DNA of 64,000 bases, from NCBI RefSeq assembly GCF_018687715.1, contig NC_056765.1:18290394-18354393 (forward strand). Reading direction: 5' to 3'. Under the pieces are notes generated by a model. It made no database searches, was not told where the DNA came from, and worked only from the letters and a program-made list of their open reading frames with translations. Each line of letters starts with the position of its first letter. Position 1 is the stretch's first letter. This DNA is from Carya illinoinensis (Eukaryota > Streptophyta > Magnoliopsida > Fagales > Juglandaceae). Both the position numbers and the translations under genes were made by a program. Positions 45,086 to 58,608 of the stretch are shown one piece after another.

Positions 45086-47200
45086 AAGAGTGAAAGATTT
45101 AAGGAGAAGCATTACTTGGCAAGACCTAGAGTGTAGAGGAAGACTTAGTAGAACCCTTGGTAGGCTTCAGAATATCTCCAAAAAAGCCATTGATACTCTA
45201 GTTCGGTTCTTACTTCGATTGATAGTAATCAATTGGTATTCCAAGGAATTATCAACTAATGAGTTGCAAGTGACAAGCATATCCCAGGCAGATTACGAAT
45301 CATCGAAAGGGCCGAACAAGGCACAATTGATAGAGTGGCAGTATTACGAAACTATGTGAGAATCTGATAATGATTACTCTCCCAATCAACCAGACGAGTA
45401 CAAAAGATGTCATCAAACTCATTAGAACCCTTGGTGGGCTTCAGAATATCTCCCATTACTACATTTAATCCCTCTCTTTATTTTTCTCTCATAACAAGCA
45501 AGTTTCTCTCACGGGAACTCTAACATTTTTCACAAGGCATACTCTTCCTATTTCTTGTGCTCTAAGTTCAATTTTTATAAGTTTGAAGAAAGGAAAATGC
45601 TTGGGTGCCCTTTAAAAGTGCCCCTAGTGTCTTTTATTTTTTTATTTTTGGTTTTTCTAAATGTTAAAAAAAGTTACCACTAGTGAATTTGTGTGTATGT
45701 ATTTTTCACATTTTAAAAAAATGACAATACACTAATTTTGGGAGGCATATTTCGGGGGCATCCTAGCTTCACACTTGAAGAAATAGCTTTGAGATTGAAA
45801 AATTCTTTATGAAAGCCAGTGTATAATGGACATCCTCTATTTAATTGATATGGCAAGACTTGAATTGTTAAGAAAATCTAAAGTTAAAAAATCTAACAAA
45901 TCGAGTCTTAACATGTCAATTAAATGGAGGGTATACTTTGCACACAAATCGACTTCCTTGTAGAAGAGGTATTGGTGGAATGGATTATTATGAGTGAAAC
46001 ATAGAGCTGAAGGAATAGTGTAGTTGTCACCATGGAAGCTCTAAGAGAGAAGAGGGGCAGATGGAAGACAGAAGGTTTTGTCGAAGCAAGAGGCGAAGGT
46101 TAGAGAATGAACTGAAGCAGAACTCAAAATGCAACTTTTGAAGTCAGGAGAATGCACTGTTTCGTGGCTGAAGGCATTGTTGAGGATAGTAAGCAGTGCA
46201 CTATTTTGTGAAGACCATTGATGAAGTGCACCGTTTCAAGCTATGTGAGCTAAATTACTTTGTTTGTAGTAGTTTTATTTCTATTATGTTATGAGTTTTG
46301 CTACATATAAGCAAAGTCGCATACTAATCTGTGTATCAATACTGATTTCTTTATACTTGAAATTTAAATTAATATTATTTTCAATAAAATCTACTTTTTG
46401 ACCAATCATATTAAAATGGTGCACAGATTAGTACACAATTGTGCTTGCAACTAGATTTTTCCTTATGTTATTGCACCTTACACGTGTTAGCTGTTTATTT
46501 GTTTTGTTGCTTATCTTTTGGAGAGTATGAAAAGGAAGAGAAGAAGAACTGTAAATCATCTGGACAATTGTTGATGATTGAAACTGTACGTGTTGGAGGT
46601 CAAGGGATTCCTCGAAGAACCCTAATAGCATTTCTATTTCATTCAGACTTTTTATCAAACACCTTTCATTCCATTCATCTTCTATATTCCAACCATACTG
46701 TAGCAATACATTCATCAATCCCAATTAAATTACAAACAAACAGATCATAACCCTTATAGCTTTTCACATGGTAGATCCAACATTATCCTCATGCCATCAT
46801 GTTTTTTGAGCTCCAAGTCTAGTTTTTTAGCTTTTAAAAATACCAGCGTCAGGTTTGAGTCTAGACCCCATTGCTAATCGGTGAAATGAGTGTTTATCAG
46901 TGAGGTTTACGATGAAATGTATAGATGGAGGAGCTTATTGGAAGAAGTGGAAGAGAAAAATTAATTAGAGAGTGCAGAAAAGTATTTGGACCGAAACCTC
47001 CTTTCTAGCAGGAATGCATTCAAACAGGCCGAAATTGACGAAATTTTCACCAGAACAAAACATTCTACATATCTGTGTCAGTTAGTGTTCTGGTAGAAAA
47101 AATGCTGGAATGGAATAAAAAATAGAACACTAATTTGAATCCCTATAAAAGTATTGTTGCAAGATTTCAAAGCATCTGAATTAGAAGACACGAAGGGCAG
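45086..47200. other. Spacer without recognisable genes
   Basis: No conserved protein on either strand; only the MITE at 46285-46455 is identifiable. The frames at 45090-45359 and 46428-46750 lack family features. Confidence 0.5.
46285..46455. mobile_element. Second MITE family, copy 2
   Basis: GTTATGAGTTTTGCTACATA and AGTCGCATACTAATCTGTGT at the left pair with CAGATTAGTACACAATTGTG at the right. Same interior as 39569-39740 (AAATTTAAATTAATATTATTTT). Confidence 0.65.
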
Positions 47201-47390
47201 CTTTGGATGAGAGAAGAGATACAAAATTCTCATCTCATCTTATCACTATAATTTTTTTTAAATTTCTACACAAAATATAATAAATAATTTAATTTTTTTC
47301 AAATTCTAATTTAACATTTTCAAATAATTTTAAAAAATAATATTTTAAACTTTTATCTCTGACTCAAAATTCTCATCTTACTTCCAAACC
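47201..47390. mobile_element. GAGATGA-family MITE copy
   Basis: CTTTGGATGAGAGAAGAGAT at the left, CATCTTACTTCCAAACCTC at the right, with the typical AAAATATAATAAATAATT body. Confidence 0.65.
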
Positions 47391-47639
47391 TCATTTTCTT
47401 ACATCAACTAATATAAGAAGTATTGATATTTTTGTTTTTTCTTAAGAATTTTATGGGTTCCACAACGATTATTTTGTTTATACATCAGTTTATAAAACCT
47501 TTAAATTATGAACTAATTGAGATTTAATTTATATATATATATATATATAATATTAGATTTCTTCCTTTTTTTGAGTGTGAAAGACCTTATATCATAGATT
47601 GTAATTTTTTTTTTTGGGGTGGGGGGAAAGGAAACTTCT

Positions 47640-50600
47640 AACATCTCATGAACAACTAGTACAAGATTTGTCAAAATCAATGAGAGGTGCGACCACAAGC
47701 AGCCCTTCCTCCATCAAGATAGTTTCGATAACAAAAGAAAAAGCTAGTTTAACTAATTCATGTCCTACTTTGTTGCCCACCTTGTTGACAAAAGAGAGCT
47801 TCCAGCTTGGATGTTTCCCCAGCGCATGCTTGAGGTCTTCAATGAGTTGCCCAGACCATGAGAAATCTAGAGTATGATCATTGACTACGTCTATGACCAC
47901 CTTCGCATCCCCCTCAAACTCAGTCTTGACTATTCCCAGCTCAGCACATAGAGAAAAGGCTCTTAAGAGAGCTTAACCTTCAGCTAGGAAGGCTGAGGAA
48001 ACAAACACTTTTTGAGCAGCCAACATTACTTGTGGGTCTCCTTTTGAATCTCAGATTACAATGCCCATCCCTGTTTTCAGCTCTATTTTGAGGAAGCTGG
48101 CATCAAAATTTACCTTGAGCCATGTAGGAGCTGGAGGTTTCTAGCAGATCCCTTCAATTGTAGACAACTCTACATCATGGCTTGTCATAGGCTCTACTGA
48201 GCCAAGGAGAAGTTTGCAATGTCAAATATTGGAGCTTTAATGAGTGCTATTGGGCCAAAAAACTTATTTATGAAAATCAAGTCATTCCTCCTTTGCCAAA
48301 TTTTGTAGCAGACTACAACAACTAGGTCTAAGCGTCTTGCATCAAGTTTGCAATTGAATTCAGCCCACAGGTCAGCAAAATTATTATAGCTATTACCCCA
48401 TTTAGATACAGGGGTATTCCTCTCCCCCCGAACATCCCTTGCAGCTAGACATTCCCACACGCCATGTAGAACCGTTTCACTTTCAGTGTTACAAAATTGG
48501 CAAAGGGGGTTATCTGGAATCCTTTTATTTTTTATTTTTTGAAGGGATTTTCCTTTGTAGGTAATAGATTAGAGAGTAATTTCCACATAAACTGTTTTAC
48601 CTTCCCCATCACTCCAAGGTTCTAGATTTCCTTCCAATGATGCTCAGGCTGGTTGCTTCCTGTGGATTCCCCAAACTGTTAGTGTTTGGTATCCAAATTA
48701 ACAAAATAAGCACTCCTAACCGAAAATGATCCTTTTTTTTAGAAGCCCCAAATTGTTGTATCTTTAGCACCTCTTAGACTGATAAGCAGATTACAAATAA
48801 GGCCCACTTCTTCAGGGTTGAAAATAGTTTCAATCAACCCTTTTTTCCAACTAAGGCTATTTGAATCAATAAGGACAATTGACTTAGATGAGAGGGTATA
48901 GGGGATGGTTTGTACTTGGAAAGTATTCACTTTTGGGATCCCGTCCAAATTCGTATGGTTTTTCCATTTTCGACTCACCAAAATAGCCCATTTTTTACTA
49001 AATGCATAATTGAGCATAGACCTTGCCAGATATAAGAGGAACTGGGTTTGAGTTAAGCTTCAAGAATATGAGAATTCTTGAAATACTTTGCTTTGTAGAG
49101 CTGGGCCACTAGAGATGAGGGATGCTTATGAATTCTCCAAACTTGTTTTGTGAGCAACGCTAGATTGAAGCAGTATGTATCTCGAAAACCAAGGCCACCA
49201 AGCTATTTGGAGACACCCAATCTCTCTCACCTTTGCCAATGAACTTCTTTCCCATCCATATCTTCTCCCTTAAGCTTCGAAAAGTGTTGTATTTTGACCT
49301 ACCAATAAAGGTAGGCAACCCCAGATATTCATTATAATCATCACAAGAGATTTCTACAACAAATTGGAGGATAAAGGCTTTTTGCATCAACTCTAGTATT
49401 GGAGCTAAAAAATAAAGATGTTTTCTGTTGGTTAAGGGTTTAACTTGATGCATTTTCATAGATATTCAATAGATGCATGACTCTTGCCCACTCCTCAATT
49501 TTTTCCCTACAAAAGATAACACAATCATCGGCGAATAAGAGATGATTTATCCTTCCATATTTACCGTTACTCATTTGATACCTCCATTTAATTTAGTAGC
49601 ATGTAAGAGTGGAGAAAGTCCCTCTGTACAGATTAGGAATAGATATGGAGATAAGAGGGTCTCCTTGTCTCAGCCCCCTAGTTGGAACGATATTCTCTCC
49701 TGGTATCCCATTAACTAGCACAAAGTAGGTAACTGACTTCACACAACCCATCATTAAACTGGTCCACTTTTCTTAAAAACCAGCTTCAATAACATGGCTT
49801 CCAAGAAAGCCCATTCAACGCGGTCATAGGCTTTTGATATGTCTAGTTTCATTGCCATACTACCCAAATTCCCCTTATGTTTTGATTTCATAGAATGAAG
49901 CAATTCATACACCACCATGAAGTTTTCATAAATTAATCTCTTGGGAATAAAAGTACTTTGGTTCCATGAGATTATTCCTGACAGCACCCCTTTTAGTCTA
50001 TTGGCTAAGACTTTTGGGATCAATTTGTACAATACATTATATAAGCTAATAGGCCTAAATCGATACATTGTTGAAGGGGAATTTACCTTAGGCACCAAAG
50101 CAATATAAGTGTGGTTTAGCCCTTGGTCCATACGTCCAGTTTGCAAGTATTCCAAGACAGCTGCCCTAACATCCTCCCCCCACAAGATCCCAATAGTCTT
50201 TGTAAAATCCCAAGCTGCATCCATCCATCCTTGGAGATTTAAAAGGCGGCATTTGTTTCAAGGCCCTCTCTACATCAGCCTTAGAGAAAGGTAGGTTCAA
50301 TCGTGACTGCATCTCTGGAGATATTCTTGGGTGAATCCCACTCACTAAGGCAGCTTTCAATGTTGCTTTTTTCCAATTTTGAGCTTGCAAAAACCTAAAA
50401 AAAATGAAGCCAAAAACCCCTAGCTACGTCCTCATGGCCTGTTAAAATCTTGCCAACCTCATCCTCCACTGCCTTTATACTATTTTCTTCCTTGTTTGGT
50501 TGACACAAGCATGGTAGAATTTTGAGTTTCTATCACCTTGTGCAACCAGTGTTTTCAAGCGCGTTGCTTCCACCTTAGATCCTCTTGGTCAAGCAAGAAA

Positions 50601-51522
50601 TTCAGGTTTGATTGAAGGGTCTTGAGTAGCCTCATGTTTCCTGCATTCTCATACTACTGAAGTCTTTTGGTCTCTGCAACTTTCTCTCTGATTTATTAGT
50701 TCCTGCAACGAATCAAATTTTTGCCCCACTGTTTCAGGCTTCGACTGCATACTTCTAATTTGTGTTGGACATTCTGTACCTGACTTCCTACCCCTATAGT
50801 TTTCTGCCACTGAGAAGAAATAAGGCCCGTATAGGCCTCCTCATTACTCCAGCTTGCTTCATACTTAAATTGGGAAAAGAACCTTCTCTCCCTAGCCCTA
50901 TTATTGGAACAGGATAGGAGAAGAGGGCAATGATTTGAACAAATAACCAATAGAATGTCCACCCTAGAATCTGAAAAAGCTATCTTCTATGACCCATTTG
51001 CGAATGACTTGTCTAGTCACTCTTTTGTGTCCCTTCCATCCAAGGTCATATAGCTGACCATATTCAATAGCTTCTCTAAACAACCTCATCTAAGCTTCTC
51101 CTCGATCCCTACCCCCCATTGACACACTAGCCCATTGAGACTGGTCTAAAGGATTTTAGTAGCTGCCATGAGGCACTTCTGCTACTTGTCATGGAGTCAC
51201 CGGAAAAACAAGTGAGAAACCATTTGACTCTGGCTTCCTCACTAGAGACAAACCCGCTCACATGTCTATTGGAGTAGTTGAATAATTCAAAATCCACACC
51301 CTGTTTCCACATAAGAATTAAAACCCCACTTTTCCCTACAGCATAAAAAACAATATAGCACCCAAACTTTAATCTACTAGCAATTTTATTAGCTTTTACC
51401 CTTGAGAGTTTTGTTCGTATCAGGAACACCATCGTGGGACCTTGCTCCTTGATTAGAGAACCAAGGGTTTAAACTGTTTGGGGGTTCCCAAGCCCCCAAC
51501 AGTTCCAGCTGAAGAGTTTCAT
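47640..51522 (-). pseudogene. LINE ORF2: endonuclease, reverse transcriptase and RNase H, decayed
   Basis: Starts MKLFSWNCWGLGNPQTV at 51522, the usual beginning of plant L1-type ORF2 (apurinic-like endonuclease). RT motifs are FSKADVERALKQMPPFKSP, YIALVPKVNSPSTMYRFRPI and SLYNVLYKLI; MKLDISKAYDRVEW; LRQGDPLISI-type text near 49650; and LLFADDCVIF near 49540 (active site FADD). Linker motifs follow (YLGLPTFIGRSK, LVSRKW). A Cys-rich segment lies near 48430. RNase H remains lie near 47650-48150 (ILMEEGLLVVAPLIDFDKS is its end). It is interrupted by many stops. Confidence 0.8.
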
Positions 51523-52299
51523 GATGTTCGGTGCCGCCACTGATTCCTTGGGCAGAACATCAGAAAGAAAGGAAGCCCTCATATGCTTCTTCGCCCCCCC
51601 TCCCCCCCGGGGCAGACTCTCTACGCGAGAGGCACTTTTCTTTTTGGACCAAAGGAGGTCATAGATATGGAAGGAATATAACATGGGTCACGAGCTTTGT
51701 GCTTCCATCTCCCTACCCTACCAGAGGATTCCCTCAATTCCTGGAGCTCAGCTAGTCCTTTGCTATGATTTCCCCCCTCTTGTATTTCAGTTTCCTGTGG
51801 AAGCAACTCATCAGAGTTCACATCCGCTTGGTCTGAAGAGGACCCTTTTGGAGTAGAAAACGGGTGGGCTCACTTTGAAGTAGACAGCCCGTGCTCAGGA
51901 AGCCCAAGAACCTAGAGAGTCTTGGGCCCATGGAGAACCAGTCTCGAATTAGGCTCGCCCGCCAAAGAGGGCTTAAGAGAATACTTTGAAATTGGCGGGA
52001 AGTCGCCTACACCCCTGTTTTATGCCACCTACTTCATGGGACTCCCTTTCTATTCCATCTGTAGTGGTAACCCCCTGAAAACTTGCAACTGGAGGTGTCC
52101 TGAGATCACACTGCCCAAGGATGTTGCTACTTCCACTGTTGCCAAGGTGTCATAGTTCAAAGCCCTTTCGGGAATCCCATCGCTCGGTGTTGACTTCAGA
52201 CCTATCGCCTATCTCCAGAGTTCCCCTGGTTTGCCTAAAATGGAGGTTTCCATCATAACTTATCATTGGCCCTAAACCAAGGGCCAAACTGTGCATTAA

Positions 52300-52999
52300 T
52301 GTAGTTTTGAGCGTTTATATTACTAGGTTCCATGGTACACCCCTCCTGTCCATGCAGCAACCATCCACACGAGATGCAGAAAAAGAGGAAGATTCTCGTA
52401 CATGAATGGGATCCAAATTCTTGCCTTCTACATTAATGAATCTCCCCCAAGCCAGGCCTTTTGTAGCTTTACTTTCACTCGGACCCCCAAAAAGTTTTCC
52501 CATCCTATTCCATCCTCCTCTACATCTACATCCAGCACCCTCTCAACTGATGTCGCTATTTGAGCCTTAGTCAGCATGCCAAATGGCATATTATGCATGC
52601 AAATCTAGAAAACTTCAGACTGAAAAATAATGTGACCTGGCTGCATAGATACCTCGTAGGGTAGAAGTACAAACAACATGTTATCAAGAGCCACAGTTTC
52701 CATTCCAGAATCCAGTCTATATCTGCATGAGTAGCGAAAGTGATTATGAAAACATTTCGTTCAATTGCCTAGAAGGTTGCTTGTTTATTGATTCACCATA
52801 TCTTTTCCATAGTTTTTTACACCACTTCCCTTCCCACTGCACGGTCGCGGCATATTCTTCCTATGAGACTCAGCCCCTCTTTCCTCGTTACTTCCTCATC
52901 GCACCCATTTGGGTTGACTACAACCTCTTCCTCCTCCTTTATTAGCATAAGGTGACCCCAAAGGTCTTCAAGGCTGTCCATTCTTCTTGCTAGAGCCAA
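52300..52999 (-). pseudogene. LINE ORF1-like region (DUF4283 and zinc-knuckle type), decayed
   Basis: Reads LALARRMDSLEDLWGHLMLI KEEEEVVV (space added) at the start, then NVFIITFATHADIDWILE, HNMPFGMLTKAQIATSVERV, VDVEEDGIGWENFLGVRVKV and FINVEGKNLDPIHVRE. These are the landmarks of the DUF4283 protein encoded ahead of ORF2 in plant LINEs, where it binds RNA. The following zinc knuckle is too decayed to call. Downstream sequence to 51700 is the linker. Confidence 0.65.
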
Positions 53000-53881
53000 C
53001 TATGAACTCCACACAATGTTCTCTACAAAACCTAGAGAGCACCATAAAGGAGACTAATGCCATACATTTGAGAAGAGCCCATAGATTGTAACGTTGTATT
53101 TTGATAAGAGCAATATATATATATATATATATATGGACACACACGTAGGCAATCACAAGAAATAATTCAGATTCTAAGACTTGCGCACCAAGAAGTCAAA
53201 AAGACATACAAGACATCAAGAATAAAAAAAGAAAACTAGAACAAGAGCTCACAATTCTTTAAGAAGAACCTAGCCATCACCAAGACCGTCGAATCAGAAG
53301 TAGACTTGAATTGTATTTGAGAAGGACTCATTCCAAAAAGATACTATAAGAAGGACAAGAGAAACTATCTTTACCATTTACATACATCAAGATTAAGATC
53401 AAGCACAAATTATTCAAAATACGTTTGATGAGATAAATATTTTGTTTACAAAACAAGTATGTTTCGATAATATTTTCTTTTGCACAAATCATTTTTAAAA
53501 AATACTTTACTGATAACGAAGTAATTTTGAAAAGAGTAATGCTAGATACAATCCTAATAAGAGTGGTGGGTCACAGGCTGTGTATGTATCGTGTCAAATT
53601 GTGAGTATTAGTCTATATGGATCAACTTGACCATGACCTATTTAATCAAATAGGTCAGACCCTAAAACTATAATTCAACTCATATAAATAGTGAGTGAAA
53701 CGATACGACGCGCACTACTCGTTTAATAAAATTGAGTTAACCTAAACACAACCAGTTTTAATGCATTTAATTTAATCCATTTTGTATGAATGGGCTAAGT
53801 CTATTGAATCAGAAGTAGGCTTGAATTGTATTCTAGAAGGTGTCATTCCAACAAGATACTACAAAGAGACAAGAAAAACTA

Positions 53882-54545
53882 TGCTTTAGGGGATTTTTTA
53901 CAAGGCCTCAGGCCTAAGAGGACCAGCCTAAATCAAGCATCTGGGGGGTCCCCACACCCCAAAGGTCCCGAAAAGCTTGGCTTGAAGAGCCACTTAGTGA
54001 CCCGATCAAGGCCTGCAACCCACGTAAGTCGGGCATGAGGATCTGGGTCAGAAGATGGGATGCAATGTATGGAGCTTGGAGGGCTACACTAGCAAAAGGA
54101 GGAAGGAAGTACACCAATGGAGGGGACTGGACTGTAAAGCAACACCAGGAGATCACGCTGATTTAAATGCTCACCAGGAAATCATGCCACATTAATTACT
54201 TTACCTAAAGGGCCATGCCTCAGTAAAGAAGGCATGGTGGAGGGGACTTTAGGGGGACACCCCTTCACCCATGCCATAGGGCATGGCTGCCTGACTCTTG
54301 AGGTAAGGTATAAAAAGATCCCCAGCTATCAAGTAAAGAGGGATTTCTTGACTAAGAATTCACTTGCTATATTATCGCTTTCAAATATTATCTAGAGATT
54401 ATCACTGACTTAGGCATCAAAGGCTTCCCAAGCCAACCTAGGGCTGCCCCCAGCCAACCTATTCTATGTGATTATAGGCCCACGAGAATGAAGACTTGGA
54501 CTAGTGAGAGCACAACCCTTAGGCGTACGAAATAAGATGCCAACA
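53882..54545 (+). repeat. 5' LTR of gypsy element 2
   Basis: Starts TGCTTTAGGGGATTTTTTAC and ends GATGCCAACA. It contains GGTATAAAAAG (a likely TATA box, near 54306) and GGCCTCAGGCCTAAGAGGAC, shared with the 3' LTR with many differences, so the insertion is not recent. Confidence 0.8.
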
Positions 54546-54651
54546 GTGGCCACCATTTGTGAGATTCGAAAAACTCTAATCTATCCTTCGTATACCTGCA
54601 AGGACACATTTTCAATCAATACAAGAGTAAGAAGAAGTAACGTTGACAAGC

Positions 54652-55711
54652 ATGGAAGCCAGAATAGCCGCCATTGAGCAACTCGTAGAAAAGCTTATAG
54701 GCGAGATGAATTTCCTCCGTGAGGAGAAAAGGTCCTCAAAGACTACAACTAGGATTTAGCACATCACAGAGATCCCAGAGCTAGCGAACACCAGGAGTCT
54801 AGGCAAGAGAAGGGAGATGACAATGAGCAGGAAGAAAGGAAAAACATGCAAGAACAACTTCGCAACCTCAAAGGAAAATACGAGGAGATGATGAAGAAGA
54901 TGGGCAACTCATCATCAGTGGAATAACTACTCGTCAACACGGGTTTGCCTTATAGTGCCAAGGTGATGGTGGTCCTGTTACTGCCAAAGTTTCGAGCTTC
55001 ACCCCTGGAGGTGTAAGATGGGACCCTAGACCCGGTGGAGCATTTTGAAATGTTTAAGGCGCATACGACCCGACATGGGTTTCTTGGATAGGTGGCTTGT
55101 AGGACCTTCCTATTGACTCTAAGGGGACTAGCAAGGGCATGATTCAACTCCCTAGCACCTGGCTCCATAGAAAGGTTCTAAGACTTGGCTTGCCTATTTC
55201 TCGCCCAATTCATGGCTAGCAAAAGAAGGACGTGCCCTGAGGCCTTCCTTCTCATATTAAGTAGAGGGAAGATGAGAGCCTAAAAGCCTACCTGGCCAGG
55301 TTAAACAAGGAATGCATGACAGTAGGAGACCAAGATGAGAAAATTCTCCTAGCAGCTCTCTTAGGGGGAGTATGGCCCCAGTCCTTGTTCATGGCAGAAC
55401 TGGCAAAAGCAGGACCCCCTACAACCCTATAGGAGTTCATGGATCAAGCCGACAACTTTATCAATGCTGAGGACACTCTCTGTGCCCTAGCCAAACCAAG
55501 GAAAAAGGAACTCAAAAGAATGGACAAGAAGAGAAAGGCCCCAGCCAAAGGCCATGCTCATGAAAAAGCTGAACGGAAGCCACCTGAGGCAAGGAAGAAG
55601 GAGCCTACCTCGAGGAATGCGGTGTACCGGCACGATCGGGTAGCATTCACTATCCAGAGAGGCGAGCGCCGGCCAACTCATGAAGAGCTTCGCTTCTACA
55701 CCTACCACTAG
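54652..55711 (+). pseudogene. Gypsy gag polyprotein, decayed
   Basis: Starts MEARIAAIEQLVEKLIGEMN, a short coiled coil typical of Tat-type gag. The conserved gag landmarks follow: LLPKFRASPLEV, DGTLDPVEHFEMFKAH, RHGFLG, AFNSLAPGSIERF-type text, CLFLAQFMASKRRTCP, EYGPSPCSWQNW-type text and MDQADNFINAEDTLCAL. The last part (from 55439) is Lys/Glu-rich, as is usual before protease. Numerous in-frame stops. It would form the capsid-like particle in an active element. Confidence 0.8.
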
Positions 55712-55928
55712 TCGACCACCCACAACACAGGTGATTGCCTTTCGCACTAGGTAGACTAAGCAGCACCAAGGCACCCTCCATTTCAATGGAAAGAGTAGCC
55801 ATGGAGGGGGCACTCCTGAGAAAGGTGCCCTTACAGGGCTTATTGAAAAAAGAGGGCAAAAAGTCCAAGGAAAAGGGAGGCCAAACTAGAACCCCCATGA
55901 GCTCCCCCACAACAGCCACATTGAAGAG

Positions 55929-56533
55929 ATGCCCCTAATGGGAGAAATCAGAAATTTAGCAGGGGGTTTTGCTAGCGGAAGAGGGATCTCATCTGAAACA
56001 AAGGCACACACTAGGGAGGCCCGCTACCAAGAAGTCTACTTGGCCACATATCATCCCACCAAGTATAGAAAGGGCAAGCCCATCCCCGTGATCTCCTTCA
56101 AAGAAGAAGATGAGGAAGTGACTAGGTGGATTGCCAACTTCACCACAAGAAGGATCCTCATCAACAATAGCAGCTCGACAGAAATTTTGTTCTGAGAGGC
56201 ATTTACCCTTATGGGATAGATGCAGCCCGACTCCTTCCAGACTTAATACCACTCAAAAGCTTCTCCAGGGAGACGGTCTAACCCAGCAGAACAATCACTT
56301 TATCTGTCTTGGCAGGCAATGCTTCTTGCATAGCCCCTATTCTTGGTAGTAAGAGCCCCCTCCTCTTACAACGCCATCATTGGCCGGCTGAACCTCAATA
56401 GGTTGAAGGCGATCACCTCCACCTACCACTTTAAGGTAAACTTTTCAATGTCCCAAGGGATAAGGGAGATCCTCGAAGAGCAAGCCTTGGCTCATGAATG
56501 TTATATGCAAGAGCTGAAACTAAACACTAGCAG
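55929..56533 (+). pseudogene. Retropepsin-like protease domain of gypsy element 2, active site lost
   Basis: Reads TREARYQEVYLATYHPTKYR, PIPVISFKEEDEEV, WIANFTTRRILI, then NNSSSTEILF where the family has DNGSS: Asp to Asn and Gly to Ser at the catalytic motif. After several stops it resumes with [31 protein letters not shown] and [11 protein letters not shown]. The same domain in element 1 keeps DNGSS. Confidence 0.75.
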
Positions 56534-56579
56534 TATGACACATAGCATGAAAGGGAAGGGTGCAATAAAGGGAAGGGTG

Positions 56580-57780
56580 TAATGCTGAAGGTTGCTATAT
56601 CCCTTCAAGGGCCAACAACTTACCTTCCTCATGAGCATCAACAGATGGGAGTGAGTCTAGTTACAAACTACTCGAACAGACTACCTTCACGTGAGGGTCA
56701 ACAAATGGGACTATCCCCAGGCTAGCCTGACCACCCTCGTGAAGGAGAGTAGGACTAGCCCTGAGGCTACCAAAACATTACCCTGCCCCATCATGGCCGA
56801 AGTTGGGACCAGCTACACCGTCGTCCGACATTACCTTCTCGCTGGATACAAAAGGGATGGCGTAATACCTAAGGCTACTCAATCCTTCCCGTGGAGAAGT
56901 GTGGACCTATCCTCAATAGCCCAACAACTTACCTTCATTGTAGGCATTGACAAGGAGGGATTGGGTATAGTCATACATACTGCCCAATCATTACCTCCCA
57001 ATGGGGCACCAAAGGGTGGAATGAGCCAAAGGCCATCTCAACCCTCCTGCAGAGGAGACTGATTGCTCCCTAAGGCTACCTAAACACTTACCCAACCTTT
57101 GCCATGGCAAAGAGTGGGCATAGCACCAGCTTGAACGAATTACCTCCACGTGAACGTTAACAAGCGAGACTAGACCCCAACTAGCCCAACCTCTCCAATG
57201 GAGGGAAGGTTTGAGGCACTCCTTGACACAAATTTGAAAAGACTATCTCCTCCAAATGATCAATGGCTCAGAGCTTCCCCACATTAGCCTGATAGGTCAG
57301 GTTAGCAAACGTCAATAATAGTCTACATCATGTTTTGACCTCTATAGCACAAACAAAAAGATGGCCCCCTCATGCCAAGTGCAAGGGTCAACAAGGCAAG
57401 CCCGGTCATACATACAACTCGACCTCTGTTAGAGTATTTAGGCGATCCCAGTCACACATATCCCTCAACCCTTCATGCCGAGCACGACAGTCGACGAGGC
57501 AAGTTTAGTATATGTGCTGCTTGACTTTAGCAAATGATTTCTAGGTGAGCCCAGCTTCACATGCTACTTGCCTCCTCTTGCCCAGAGTGAGGGTCAACGA
57601 AGCGAGTTCAGCCTATGCACTGCTCAACCTCCACAAGGGATTTATGGAGAGCCTGACTTTATCGACCGCTCGACCCCCTTTTGTTGATCACGAAGGTCAA
57701 TGAGGTGAGTTCAACCTATGTGTTGCTTAACCTCCATTAGTGGGTTGGCTATGACGGCAACGGACGAGATACTAGCCCCA
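56580..57780 (+). repeat. Spacer repeats of gypsy element 2
   Basis: Recurrent AACTTACCTTCCTC, CATCAACA.ATGGGA and CTCGAC.TCC..... blocks resemble the tandem spacer at 1230-3370. From about 57280 another imperfect repeat appears (GGTCAACRAGGCAAG / GGTCAATGAGGTGAG, about every 80-120 bp). Non-coding. Confidence 0.6.
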
Positions 57781-58249
57781 GAGACTTCCCCTTGAAGGGA
57801 CCTCTAAACCGACATCCAATCCTTAGCAGACCCCAAGACCATCATAGGATCCTCTGCAACCTCTTCAGATTTGAGAGCTGCGACCAAGGATCAAGCGGTG
57901 GATGGTGAAAAAGGAGACATCTCCATATTGACCTCCGGAAGCAATTCCTTTACATGGGATGGGCGAGATGCCTTGTCCAAAAGAATTTCTCCAAAAGTGC
58001 ATCTAAACCAGATTCCCTCTACGGGTCGTGTCATGCAACTCTACAAGCACAATCGAGGCCCCCTAGTCAGAGATCACAGCGAGCTCAACGACTAAGGCTA
58101 TGAAAGAAGGGGACATGGTGGACCTACCAAGATCGGAGAACTCTCTCTCCTCAAGAAGCTGAGTTGCCTCCACAGGAGGCATGCAGAAGCAAGTGATTGT
58201 ACAAACACCTTGGGACAGAAACACTTAGCACCAGCTACCCTTGGGGTGG

Positions 58250-58608
58250 GGTTCCCTAGGAATGTAAGGACGTTCCCATCCCTACCAGTTTCTGAGTGAA
58301 CCTTCTTCCACTTACCCTTAAGGGGAAGGCTCGGGGTCTATTTCCTTGATGACACAAAGGATAGATGGATGAAGATGCAATGGGTAGAAGGAATAATGTA
58401 ACCCACAGGAGGTGGAATTCAGAAAAGTTGTCCTTCCCAAGAAGAAACTCCAAGTGGATGAGGAGAGGATGTTGTGTCACCCAAAGCTTGTCAATCATAG
58501 CGGTTGGACACATAGCCTTGTCGTTGGGAACAACACCTTATGAAGCCTTGATCGAAAACTTGGCCCAGCCGATTTGAAAATCGGGAACTCCCATCCAAGG
58601 CCAAACAC

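Larger units (their letters stand above)
47605..53079 (-). mobile_element. Near full-length LINE, 5.5 kb, with a 12-bp TSD
   Basis: CATAGATTGTAA occurs at 47593-47604 and at 53080-53091, bracketing the element. The 3' end on the minus strand is a poly(A) of about 12. Domains in order from 52999 downward are a DUF4283-like ORF1 region, an endonuclease, a reverse transcriptase and RNase H. A TA microsatellite (53110-53131) lies just outside. Many stops and frameshifts; inactive, but structurally complete. Confidence 0.85.

Noticed and set aside
45090..45359. 89-codon plus-strand frame near the copia remnant
   Set aside because: Lies beyond the minus-strand copia domains, has no recognisable motif, and a frame of this size is expected by chance.
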